Below, piece by piece: positions 55,573 through 64,000 of a stretch of DNA of 64,000 nt. The DNA lies in contig CAVSYB010000013.1 of the NCBI GenBank assembly GCA_963732155.1, positions 558,001-622,000 on the forward strand. Reading direction: 5' to 3'. Each line of letters begins with the position of its first letter. Position 1 is the stretch's first letter. The notes below the pieces were generated by a model. That model searched no databases, was not told the origin of the DNA, and saw nothing but the letters and a program-made list of their open reading frames with translations. Both the position numbers and the translations under genes were made by a program. The DNA is from Roseiarcus sp963732155 (lineage in GTDB: Bacteria; Pseudomonadota; Alphaproteobacteria; Rhizobiales; Beijerinckiaceae).

Positions 55573-56394
55573 GTGAAGAGCGCATCGTCCGACAATCAGG
55601 CCCGCGTCGCCGGGCGCGGCGCCGACACTCCGGCGCCCTTTCGCAATTGGATGGACGCCCGGCTCGATTTCCCGCGATCGGTTCCGCTGCGCAGGTCCTA
55701 TGTGGTGGCCTCCTCGTATCGCTGCGGCAGCACGCTCTTTTGCTCGGAGCTTTGGCGCACCGGCTTGCTTGGCGCGCCGGCCGAATATCTCAATATCGGC
55801 GAGGGCAGGATGCTGCGGGAGGTGATGGCGGAACGCCTGCAAGCCGCTTCGCCGGAGGATTACTTCGCAAAGCTGCTCGCTTGCCGCACCTCCGGCAACG
55901 GCGTGTTTGGAATGAAGGCGCATTTCCATCACTTCGACGCGGCGCTGAAATGGTGCCCATCGATGATCGGGCTGTTGTCGCCGACGACCTATATCTACCT
56001 CAATCGGCGGGACAAGCTGGCCCAGGCGGTGTCCATGGCGAAAGCGATGCAAACCGACGCCTGGACGTCGATGGACAGCGCCGCGCCGATCGCCTTGCGA
56101 TACGACGAGCGTTCGATCGCTCGATGCCTGGAGGATATCCAGCAGCAGAGGCTCGGCTGGCTGCGATGGTTCGAGATCAACGCCATCACGCCGTTCGTCG
56201 TGAATTACGAGGACCTGCTCGCCGACCGGGCGGGCGTCGTTCGCAGCATCGTCGAGCTGCTCGACGCGCAAGGCGACGAGCCCGACGCGGTTCGCGCCCC
56301 CATCGCCGAGAGTCAGTCCGACGCGACGAACGTCGCGTGGGCGGCGCGCTTTCGGCGCGAGCACGACCTGCCGCCGGCGACCGCCGCGGATTGA
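55573..56394 (+). CDS. Stf0-family sulfotransferase (stand-alone)
   Basis: A 273-aa protein like the N-terminal halves of the fusions. It has SSYRCGSTLFC (phosphosulfate loop with Cys in place of Ser), GAPAEYLNIGEG with the catalytic-type Glu, AHFHHFDAALKWCPSMIG, LNRRDKLAQAVSMAKAMQTDAW. It stops where the fusions have their linker. It is closest to copy 2. GTG start. It converges on the PKS gene with 123 bp between stops. Confidence 0.88.
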   Translation: MKSASSDNQARVAGRGADTPAPFRNWMDARLDFPRSVPLRRSYVVASSYRCGSTLFCSELWRTGLLGAPAEYLNIGEGRMLREVMAERLQAASPEDYFAKLLACRTSGNGVFGMKAHFHHFDAALKWCPSMIGLLSPTTYIYLNRRDKLAQAVSMAKAMQTDAWTSMDSAAPIALRYDERSIARCLEDIQQQRLGWLRWFEINAITPFVVNYEDLLADRAGVVRSIVELLDAQGDEPDAVRAPIAESQSDATNVAWAARFRREHDLPPATAAD

Positions 56395-56517
56395 CGCCCC
56401 GCGCGACCCCTCGCGGTCATCGCAACAGGCGAACGCCCTCGCCCATTCTCGGCCTCTGGCGGCGGGAAGGCCGGCGCGCCCGGATCACAAGGGTCGCCGC
56501 GCCGCCTATCCGTTCGA

Positions 56518-59500
56518 TCATTGCGGCTCGATCGCGTCGACATCCACCAGGCCGGTCTTGTCCTGCAAATCGCTCTCGGCGATATCAGACACCAGCTTTT
56601 CGTGGATGAGAGCGGCGAGCGTCGCGATGGTCGGTTTGGCGAACAATTCCCTGGGTTCGAGCGTGATGCGGTATTTGTCGCGAATTCTCGGCAGGAGCTG
56701 CAGCGCGAGCAGCGAATGGCCCCCCAACTCGAAGAAATTGTCGTCGAGGCCGATCGGCGCGATCATCAGCAACTCGGTCCACAAGGTCGCCAGCGCCCCT
56801 TCCAGCTCCGTCGCGGGCGCCCGATAGGGCTGAGCGAGCGCGGGGCGGGGATAGCGCTTCGTCTTGGGCGCTGCCGGTTGCGCCCCGGCGGCGGCCGCCG
56901 GGGCGCGCAATCCGCCCTTCGACTGACGCTGAGGACTGGCCGCCCTGACGATCACCTGGGGATGCCGCGCCGCCAGCGCCTCGGCAAAAGCGCGAACGCC
57001 TTCGGCGGTGCTCAGACCGATCTTGAGCTGGCGCGGTTTGGCTCGCCCGGGCGCCGCGCGAAGCGTATTGACGGCCATCCCGACTTCTCGCCAGTTGTCC
57101 CAATTGATCGAGATCGTCGGCCACTTGCCCCGGCCGAAGCTCGCGATCGCATAGGCGTCGAGATAGGCGTTTGCGGCGGTGTAGTCCGCCTGTCCGACGC
57201 GGCCCCAGATGGCGCTGGTCGAAGAGAACAAGGCGAGAAAATCCAGCTTCCGGTCGGCGAACACCTGTTCGAGCGCCGCGAGCCCGAGAATCTTGGAGTG
57301 GAGCACTTCGTCCACTTCCTCCGGCGTCTTCAACCCGATCGGCGTATTGCCGGACACCCCGGCGGCGTGAATCACTCCGTTGACGTCCCCGAACTTCTCG
57401 TAGGCCTCGCGCGCCACGGCTCGCATTTGCGCGAGATCGCAGACGTCCGCCGCGCCCACCATCACCTGGCCGCCGGCGGTTTCGATTCGCTCGACGCCGC
57501 GGATCATACGAACGAGGCGAGTCTCGTCCTCGGCCTCGGCCAGAATGCGGCCCCATTCCTCGCGCGGCGGCAGCGGCGTCCGGCTGATCAGGATGAGTCC
57601 CGCCCGGTATCGCGCCGCCAGATGCTCGGCGACGGCGAGGCCGAGGTCTCCCAATCCCCCGGTGATCAGGTAGACGCCGTTCTGGCGCAAGGCCGCCTGC
57701 TGGTTCTTCAGAAGGAACGGCGGAATCGGCTCCACCGTCCGGACCCACCGGATATTGCCGCGATACGCGGTTACGACGCCTGGCGACGGCTCCATAATGT
57801 CGGCGACGAGATATTTTGCCAGCGAGTTGACGTTCGGCGCCCAGCGCGAAACGTCGACGATTCGGCAACGCAGCCCGGGGTATTCGTGCATGGCCGCCAG
57901 ACACGGTCCGATCGGCAGCGCCATCATCGGGTCTATCGTCTCGCCTCCGGTGATCGACTGGGCGTCGCGGGTCACGACGGTCAGGCTGACGCTCTTGGCG
58001 TCGGCGTGCCGCATCAACGAACGGATCAGCACGATCAGGGCGTTGACCTTGTCATCGACTTTCCGGCGATATTCCGACGCGACCTCCTCGGCGGCGCGCG
58101 GACGCGACGGATCGCAGAAATAGACGACTCGAAGCCGCTGCTCGGCCCCCAGCCCTTTGGCCGCCTCGGCGCACAGCTCGTTGAGCTCCTCCTCGCGGTT
58201 GGGATCGAGCGAGAAGCGGCGCTCGCCGAGCTGCTCGAGATCGCCGCCCTTCTCGACGATCGTCGCTTTGCCGCTGTGATCGCTCAAAGCCTCGGCGAAG
58301 CGCTGGTCCAGGCTCTCCTTGGTGACGAAGACCAGCCAGTTCGGACGCCGCCGATCCAGATCCCGGTCCACGGAATATTGCAGCCGCTTCCAGGACACGG
58401 TCTCCATCAGACGATCCGAGGCCGCGCCGGCGGGCTCGGCGCCGATGAGCGATCCGGCCGGAGGCGCCGCGCCGGCGCCGGCCGGCGGCGCCGGCTGGTC
58501 CTGATCGATCGCCCAATATCGCTGGCGGGCGAACGGATAGGTCGGCAGCGGGCGCTTGAGGCGTCGTTCCCCCTCATAGCGCCGGCCCCAATCGACCGGC
58601 ACGCCGGCGAGCCATAGCTCCGCCCCAGCGCGCAGCAGGGTCTTGACTTCGCCGACGCCGCGGGCCGCGGAATGGGCGAGCGACGACTGGATCACGTTGC
58701 TCGCCGCTTCGCCGACCAGCGAACGCGCCAGGTTGCCGAGCGCGCGACCGGGACCGACTTCGAGCAGAACCGTCGACACCTGGTCGTGAATCGTCGACAG
58801 CCCCTTGTGGAACTGCACCGGCGCCCGCAACTGTTCGCCCCAATAGACCGGATCGGTGGCCTGCTCGTCGGTGATCCACTCGCCGCTCACGTTGGAGATA
58901 TAGGCGATCTGCGGCGGCTTGAGGTCGATGCCGCGCATCACCTCGATGAACGGGCCGACCGCGGCGTCCATCATCGCCGAATGAAACGCGTGCGACGTAT
59001 GCAGCGGCGTCGAGGAAATCCCCTTGGTCGACAATTGCTTCTCGAGCGCCGCGATGTCCTCGCCCGGGCCCGATGCGACGCAGGCCGTCGGCGTGTTGAT
59101 CGCCGCGATCGCCAGAGACGGCGGCAGCAAGGGCTCGACCTCCCGCGCCGGAGCCATCACCGCGAGCATCGCTCCTTCCGGCATGCTCTGCATCAGGCGG
59201 CCCCGCGCCGCGACGGCGCGCAGCGCCTCTTCGAGCGAGAAGACCTCGGCGATGCATGCGGCGGCGAATTCGCCGATGCTGTGACCGAGCGCGACGGCGG
59301 GGCGCACGCCGAGACTCATCCACAGCTTCGCCACGGCGTAGGAAACCGCGAAAATCGCGGGCTGCGCATATTGCGTGCCGCGCAGAAGCTCGTCTGCCTT
59401 CGTCTCCGCCTCGGCCGCCGGGAACAGCAGCGTGCGCAGGTCGAGTCCGAGGTGCGGCTTCAACAGTTCGGCGCAACGGTCGATCTCACGCCGGAAGACC

Positions 59501-61179
59501 GGTTCCTCCTTGTAGAGCTCGCGACCCATGAAAATGTGTTGCGAACCCTGGCCGGGAAACAGAAAGGTGACCGGCTGCGCGGGCGCGCTGCGCAGCCCTT
59601 CGACGACGGCGCTGGGATCGTTCAATTCGAGCGCTTCGGCCGCCTCCTGGGTGCTCGCGCAAACGACAGCGCGAGCATGTTGATAGACCGTGCGGCCCGT
59701 CGCCAGAGTGTGGCAGACGTCGGCGATGTTCTCGTCGGGGTTCTCGCGAAGGTGCTGGGCCAGACGCGCGCTCGCCGCCTCCAGCGCCGTCGCGCTCTTG
59801 GTCGTGACGATCGCCACGTGCATCGATTTGGCGCTCGGCCCGGAGAGCGCGGGCGGCGGCTCCTCGATGATGATTTCCGAGTTCGTCCCGCCGATGCCGA
59901 ATGCGCTGACGCCCGCCCGGCGCGGAACCGGACCCGTCCATTTCATGAGCTTTGTGGGCACGTAGAAGGGCGAGGCGGCGAAGTCGATCTTCGGGTTGGG
60001 CGTTTCGAAAAAGAGACTTGGAGGAATCTCGCCGGTCTTGACGCAATGGGCCGCCTTGATCATGCCGGCTAGCCCGGAAATGGTGTTGAGATGGCCGATG
60101 TTCGACTTCAGGGAGCCGATGCCGCAAAATTGCTTCCTGGAGGTCTTGGTTCGAATCACCCGCTGCAGCGCCTCGATTTCGATGGGATCGCCGAGCGCCG
60201 TGCCCGTGCCGTGCGCCTCGACATAGCCGATCGCATCCGGAGAGACGCCGGCGACCGCCAGCGCCTCCGCGAACACCGCCGTCTGGCCGTCGACGCCGGG
60301 CGCGGTGTAACTGACTTTCGTCGCCCCGTCGTTGTTGACCGCGGTTCCCAGAATCACCGCCTGGATGTCGTCGCCGTCGGCGATCGCATCGTCGAGCCTC
60401 TTGAGAACGACGAGTCCGACGCCGTCGGCGAACACCGTCCCGCTGGCGTCGGCGTCGAACGCGCGCGTGTGCCCGTCTCGCGACAGAATGCCGCCTTCGA
60501 CAAAGTAATAGCCGCCCTTGCCGCGCAGCCACGACACCGATACGCCGCCAGCCAGCGCCACGTCGGATTCGCCCGACAGCAGGCTCTGCACCGCCAGATG
60601 GACGGCGACAGTCGATGTCGAGCACGCGCATTGCACGGTGAAACTCGGGCCGCGCAGGCCGAGCTTGTATGAGGTTCGCGTCGCCAGATAGTCCTTGTCA
60701 TTGCCGATCACGGCCATTTGCCGGTCGACGCCGATCACCCCCTTGTTGGGCAGTATCTGGTTGCCGTAGAGGGTCTGCCCTTCGCCGGCGAACACGCTGA
60801 TCGAGCCGGGGTGTCGCGCCGGATCGACGCCGGCGGTCTCCAGCGCCTCCACGGCGCATTCCAGAAACACCCGGTGTTGCGGATCGATGAATTCCGCCTC
60901 TCGCGCGCTGTATTTGAAGAATTCGGCGTCGAACAGGTCGAGTCCCTTCAGCGGGGCGCCGGCCTTGACGAAATTCGGCAGCCTCAGCACCGCTTCGGAA
61001 ATGCCTGTCTCCCGCAGTTCCTCCTCGCTGAAGATCGAGACGGATTCGACCCCATTCTTCAGATTTGACCAAAATTCGGCGACGTTCGCCGCTCCCGGGC
61101 AACGCAGCGCCATGCCGACGATCGCAACGCGCGACCCTCGGTCGCTATTCTCTGTCTGTTCCAATGATGCCTCATTCAC
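56518..61179 (-). CDS. Type I polyketide synthase module (KS-AT-KR-ACP)
   Basis: A 1553-aa single-module PKS. KS (17-440): Cys186 in CACSTS, His323 in EAHGTG, His363 in SNIGHL. AT (538-860): Ser634 in GHSIGE and HAFH at 730-733, a malonyl-CoA signature. KR (1168-1345): TGGLGDLG, Ser1320, Tyr1333, Asn1337; no LDD motif and a Trp before the catalytic Tyr suggest the A type. ACP (1455-1525): Ser1489 in LGGHSLLA. No DH, ER or TE. The GTG start overlaps the NRPS stop by 8 bp, so chain transfer from NRPS to this KS is likely. It ends its operon, so release must occur elsewhere. Confidence 0.97.
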   Translation of the reverse strand: MNEASLEQTENSDRGSRVAIVGMALRCPGAANVAEFWSNLKNGVESVSIFSEEELRETGISEAVLRLPNFVKAGAPLKGLDLFDAEFFKYSAREAEFIDPQHRVFLECAVEALETAGVDPARHPGSISVFAGEGQTLYGNQILPNKGVIGVDRQMAVIGNDKDYLATRTSYKLGLRGPSFTVQCACSTSTVAVHLAVQSLLSGESDVALAGGVSVSWLRGKGGYYFVEGGILSRDGHTRAFDADASGTVFADGVGLVVLKRLDDAIADGDDIQAVILGTAVNNDGATKVSYTAPGVDGQTAVFAEALAVAGVSPDAIGYVEAHGTGTALGDPIEIEALQRVIRTKTSRKQFCGIGSLKSNIGHLNTISGLAGMIKAAHCVKTGEIPPSLFFETPNPKIDFAASPFYVPTKLMKWTGPVPRRAGVSAFGIGGTNSEIIIEEPPPALSGPSAKSMHVAIVTTKSATALEAASARLAQHLRENPDENIADVCHTLATGRTVYQHARAVVCASTQEAAEALELNDPSAVVEGLRSAPAQPVTFLFPGQGSQHIFMGRELYKEEPVFRREIDRCAELLKPHLGLDLRTLLFPAAEAETKADELLRGTQYAQPAIFAVSYAVAKLWMSLGVRPAVALGHSIGEFAAACIAEVFSLEEALRAVAARGRLMQSMPEGAMLAVMAPAREVEPLLPPSLAIAAINTPTACVASGPGEDIAALEKQLSTKGISSTPLHTSHAFHSAMMDAAVGPFIEVMRGIDLKPPQIAYISNVSGEWITDEQATDPVYWGEQLRAPVQFHKGLSTIHDQVSTVLLEVGPGRALGNLARSLVGEAASNVIQSSLAHSAARGVGEVKTLLRAGAELWLAGVPVDWGRRYEGERRLKRPLPTYPFARQRYWAIDQDQPAPPAGAGAAPPAGSLIGAEPAGAASDRLMETVSWKRLQYSVDRDLDRRRPNWLVFVTKESLDQRFAEALSDHSGKATIVEKGGDLEQLGERRFSLDPNREEELNELCAEAAKGLGAEQRLRVVYFCDPSRPRAAEEVASEYRRKVDDKVNALIVLIRSLMRHADAKSVSLTVVTRDAQSITGGETIDPMMALPIGPCLAAMHEYPGLRCRIVDVSRWAPNVNSLAKYLVADIMEPSPGVVTAYRGNIRWVRTVEPIPPFLLKNQQAALRQNGVYLITGGLGDLGLAVAEHLAARYRAGLILISRTPLPPREEWGRILAEAEDETRLVRMIRGVERIETAGGQVMVGAADVCDLAQMRAVAREAYEKFGDVNGVIHAAGVSGNTPIGLKTPEEVDEVLHSKILGLAALEQVFADRKLDFLALFSSTSAIWGRVGQADYTAANAYLDAYAIASFGRGKWPTISINWDNWREVGMAVNTLRAAPGRAKPRQLKIGLSTAEGVRAFAEALAARHPQVIVRAASPQRQSKGGLRAPAAAAGAQPAAPKTKRYPRPALAQPYRAPATELEGALATLWTELLMIAPIGLDDNFFELGGHSLLALQLLPRIRDKYRITLEPRELFAKPTIATLAALIHEKLVSDIAESDLQDKTGLVDVDAIEPQ

Positions 61180-64000
61180 CAGAATGCACCTCAGTTCCGG
61201 CGCGCCGCGCCAGGAATCTCTTGCGCGCTTCGCCGCGCTTGGTCGATCCGACCAGGACATCGTTGCGATGTCCCTCCACCAGATAGGACGCCAACGCGCG
61301 GATCGTCGGATACCGGAAAAGGACGGTGATGGGAATGTCCCGGTGCGTCCGCTGTCCGATCATGTTTTGAACCCGCACGAGCGTCAGCGAGCCCCCGCCC
61401 AGTTCAAAAAAGTTGTCGTCTATCCCGATCTCCTCGACCCCGAGGATTTCGCTCCAGACGCCGGCGAGCTGCTTCTCCACCTCGGATTTGGGCGCAACGC
61501 GGATGCGCGACGGCTCCTGTCTGGGCTGCGGAGCCGGCAGGGCGCTGCGATCGACCTTGCCGCTCGGAGTCAGAGGCAGCTCGGCGAGGAAGACGAAATG
61601 AGCGGGCGTCATGTGATCGGGCAAACTGGCCTCCAGATGCTCGCGTAGCACGGAATCGATGGGAACGGCGCCTTCGGCCACCAAATAGGCGACGAGGCCG
61701 GGCTCGCCGCTGGGCAGATCGTCGCGCAACTCGACGACCGCCTGCCGCACGCCGGGGTGATCCTGGAGCGCCATTTCAATTTCCGAAAGCTCGATGCGGT
61801 GACCGCGGAGTTTGACCTGATGGTCGCGCCGGCCGACGAACTCGAGGACCCCGTCGGGGCCGCGCCGCACCATATCGCCGGTTCGGTACATCCGCTCGCC
61901 GTTTCCAAAGGGATCCGGCAGGAAACGCTCGGCCGTCAAGCCGGGTTGCCCCAGATAGCCTCTGGCCAGCCCGACGCCGCCGATGAACAGTTCGCCGACG
62001 ACGTTGGTCGGCGTCAGCTCCAGGTCGGCGCTCAGAACGATGGCGCGCATGTTGGCGATCGGCGAGCCGATGCGAACACCCGCGCGGCCGTCGCGGCCTT
62101 GCGCGGAAAACCAGGTCGCGTCCCAGAACTCGGACGTGCCGTAGATGTTGAATAGTTCAGCGTCGGGAAGCCGCGCCGCAAAGGCGGCGGCGAGCGGCGC
62201 CGTCAACGCCTCGCCGCTGCAGGCCCAGTGGCGCAATTTCGGCAGAAGCCCCGCGAGGTCCTTCGGGCTGTCGAGAAGGCTGCGCAGGAAGGACGGAACG
62301 AGCACGATGCGGGTCACGCCCTCGCGCGCCAGAAGATCGATGCAACGCGAGGGATCGCCAGCCAATTCTTCGGGAACGATCACCGTCGATTGGCCGCGGA
62401 TCAGCGGCATGAAGATTTCCCACAGCGAGTCGATGAAGCCGAGCGTGGTCTTGTAGGCGTAGACCTCGTCGCGGACGGGCTGCGGCGGGTCCCAATGCAG
62501 TCGATTGACGATCGCCCGGTGCGCGCCCATCACGCCTTTGGGCCGTCCGGTCGACCCCGAGGTGTAGAGGACATAGGCGAGATTGTCGGGAAGGGTCGCG
62601 GCGGGCGGAGCCGTCGACGGCTGCGACTCGATCAGGAACCATTCGGAGTCGACCTCGACCACCGGGGCGCGCCGCGCCGGCAGCAGCCCGGCGAGCGCCG
62701 CCTCGGTCACGAAAACGCGCGGCTGCGCGTCGGCGATCATGTAAGCCAGCCGATCCGGCGGATAACCCGGGTCGAGCGGCAAATACGCGCCGCCAGCCTT
62801 GAGAATGGCGAGCAGGGCGACGACCTGGTCGGGCGAGCGCCGCATGCAAAGCCCGACGATCACGTCGGGCCCGACGCCGAGGCCGCGCAGGCGCCAGGCC
62901 AGCTGATTCGCCCTCCTCTCCAGCGTGCGGTAGTCGATCCGGCGACCGGCGAAGTGCAAGGCCGGCGCATCCGGCGTGCGCGCCGCCTGGGCGGCGAAGA
63001 GATCGTGCAGCCGCGCTTCCGGGTAGGGCGCCGGCGCGACGCTCCAGCCGATCAACGCCCGCCGGCGCTCCTCCTCGCCGAGCAGCGGCAACGCCGAAAT
63101 CCGCCGCTTTGGATCCGCGACGGCTCCCTCGAGCAGCGCCACCAGGTGCCCGAACAGGCGATCGATGGTCGCCTGGTCGAAGAGATCAGTGGCGTATTCG
63201 ATGACGCCGCCGATGTCGCCGTCCTCCCCTTCCGAAAGCGACAAGGTGAAATCGAACTTGGATCCGCGCGGCGCGAGCTCGGCGGCGTCGACGCCGAATT
63301 CCGAAAAGACCGCCGCAGCGCGCGGCGGCTGCATCACGAACATTGTCTGGAACAGCGGCGCGCGATTTTTTTCGTGCCGCGCGCCCAGATCGGCGACAAC
63401 GCTCTCGAACGCGACGTCCTGATTGTTGAACACTTCCATCGCCTCGGCGCGGACGCGGCGGAGAAACTCCACGAAAGTCGGATCCCCCGCCAGATCGAGG
63501 CGAAACGCGACGGTGTTGATGAAGAGGCCGATGAGAGGCTCGATTTCGGCAAGGCTGCGATTGGCCACGGGCGAACCGATCACGATGTCGGTCGCGCCGG
63601 AATAGCGGTGAAACAGCGTCGCCAGAGCCGCGATCATGACCATGAACAGCGTCGCCTGCTCGCTCTGGCAGAGCGCCCGCAGCCGCGCGACCAGCGGCCG
63701 TTCGAGCCTGACGCCGGTCTGGGCGCCGCGGAACGAGCGCTCGGGAGGGCGCGGCCGGTCGTATGGCAGAACTGTCGTCGGCGGCGCATCGGCCAATCGC
63801 GCACGCCAGAACGCGAGCTGCCTTTCGATGGCGTCCCCTTGCAGCCGCGAACGCTGCCATGCCGCGTAGTCGCCGTACTGAAGGGGGAGCTGGGTCAGCG
63901 GGTAAGGCTTGCGTTTCCTGATCGCCTTGTAGAGCGTCGTCGTCTCGCGCACCAGCACGCTGAGGGACCACCCGTCGCAGATGATATGGTGAAGGTTGAA
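61172..64000 (-). CDS. Nonribosomal peptide synthetase module (C-A-PCP), N-terminus beyond window
   Basis: 942 residues are visible and the frame is open to the edge. The condensation domain (to about 320) keeps HHIICDGWS, the HHxxxDG active site. The adenylation domain (about 333-823) has YVLYTSGSTGRPKG, NIYGTSE, YRTGDMV and the TPSGKVDR lysine. The PCP has Ser871 in LGGGSL. At the substrate-pocket position that is normally Asp235, the protein reads FIDSLW, placing Ile then Asp. This pattern is known from beta-amino-acid-activating A domains such as those for beta-alanine. Its stop overlaps the PKS start. Earlier domains or modules may lie beyond 64000. Confidence 0.97.
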   Translation of the reverse strand, partial: FNLHHIICDGWSLSVLVRETTTLYKAIRKRKPYPLTQLPLQYGDYAAWQRSRLQGDAIERQLAFWRARLADAPPTTVLPYDRPRPPERSFRGAQTGVRLERPLVARLRALCQSEQATLFMVMIAALATLFHRYSGATDIVIGSPVANRSLAEIEPLIGLFINTVAFRLDLAGDPTFVEFLRRVRAEAMEVFNNQDVAFESVVADLGARHEKNRAPLFQTMFVMQPPRAAAVFSEFGVDAAELAPRGSKFDFTLSLSEGEDGDIGGVIEYATDLFDQATIDRLFGHLVALLEGAVADPKRRISALPLLGEEERRRALIGWSVAPAPYPEARLHDLFAAQAARTPDAPALHFAGRRIDYRTLERRANQLAWRLRGLGVGPDVIVGLCMRRSPDQVVALLAILKAGGAYLPLDPGYPPDRLAYMIADAQPRVFVTEAALAGLLPARRAPVVEVDSEWFLIESQPSTAPPAATLPDNLAYVLYTSGSTGRPKGVMGAHRAIVNRLHWDPPQPVRDEVYAYKTTLGFIDSLWEIFMPLIRGQSTVIVPEELAGDPSRCIDLLAREGVTRIVLVPSFLRSLLDSPKDLAGLLPKLRHWACSGEALTAPLAAAFAARLPDAELFNIYGTSEFWDATWFSAQGRDGRAGVRIGSPIANMRAIVLSADLELTPTNVVGELFIGGVGLARGYLGQPGLTAERFLPDPFGNGERMYRTGDMVRRGPDGVLEFVGRRDHQVKLRGHRIELSEIEMALQDHPGVRQAVVELRDDLPSGEPGLVAYLVAEGAVPIDSVLREHLEASLPDHMTPAHFVFLAELPLTPSGKVDRSALPAPQPRQEPSRIRVAPKSEVEKQLAGVWSEILGVEEIGIDDNFFELGGGSLTLVRVQNMIGQRTHRDIPITVLFRYPTIRALASYLVEGHRNDVLVGSTKRGEARKRFLARRAGTEVHSGE

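Noticed and set aside
61180..61260. 27-codon upstream extension of the PKS
   Set aside because: It lies inside the NRPS C-terminus and lacks PKS similarity; the GTG at 61179 is preferred.

Overview
The window is a GC-rich chromosomal segment of an alphaproteobacterium, most likely order Hyphomicrobiales (Rhizobiales). The evidence is synteny and family content: dnaK-dnaJ, rsmB-heparinase II/III-purH, a helicase-associated protein next to fdxA and carD, DUF992, DUF1674/SDHAF4, and the ATP-type PckA. Genus cannot be fixed from sequence alone. GTG and TTG starts are frequent. No tRNA, rRNA, CRISPR array, transposase or integrase was seen.

Region 1 (1-6.4 kb): dnaJ (partial) and dnaK on the minus strand. 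A compact urease operon runs divergently: ureD, a fused gamma/beta subunit gene, and ureC. No ureEFG follows, and a palindromic REP-like repeat cluster closes the operon. Region 2 (6.4-31 kb) is mostly core and housekeeping genes: an MFS transporter, a COG1537-type protein, a stand-alone LigD polymerase-domain protein coupled to a xylulokinase, periplasmic cyclohexadienyl dehydratase (PheC), SDHAF4-like protein, RsmB, a heparinase-family protein, PurH, an orphan C-terminal piece of a helicase-related protein, FdxA, a CarD with a long histone-H1-like N-terminus, a LysE exporter, an HSL-type esterase, PckA, a DUF992 protein, a medium-chain reductase and several small hypotheticals.

Region 3 (32-40.5 kb): an Sfp-type phosphopantetheinyl transferase, then a translationally coupled RND efflux operon with one adaptor and two permeases in MdtABC style. 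The second permease has Asn in place of one proton-relay Asp.

Region 4 (40.5-64 kb) is the accessory region of most interest. It has five Stf0-type sulfotransferase domains. Two are stand-alone genes and three are fused to a C-terminal SAM-methyltransferase-like domain in tandem. Among them lie an MbtH-like protein, an alpha/beta hydrolase, a metallophosphoesterase, two paralogous 487-aa secreted proteins, a DUF1254/DUF1214 protein and small membrane proteins. Converging on them from the right edge is a hybrid assembly line: an NRPS (C-A-PCP, N-terminus beyond the window) overlapping a PKS (KS-AT-KR-ACP), with no thioesterase. With the PPTase and exporter upstream, this reads as a candidate biosynthetic locus for a sulfated and possibly methylated peptide-polyketide. 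The link between the parts is inferred from proximity, not shown by sequence.
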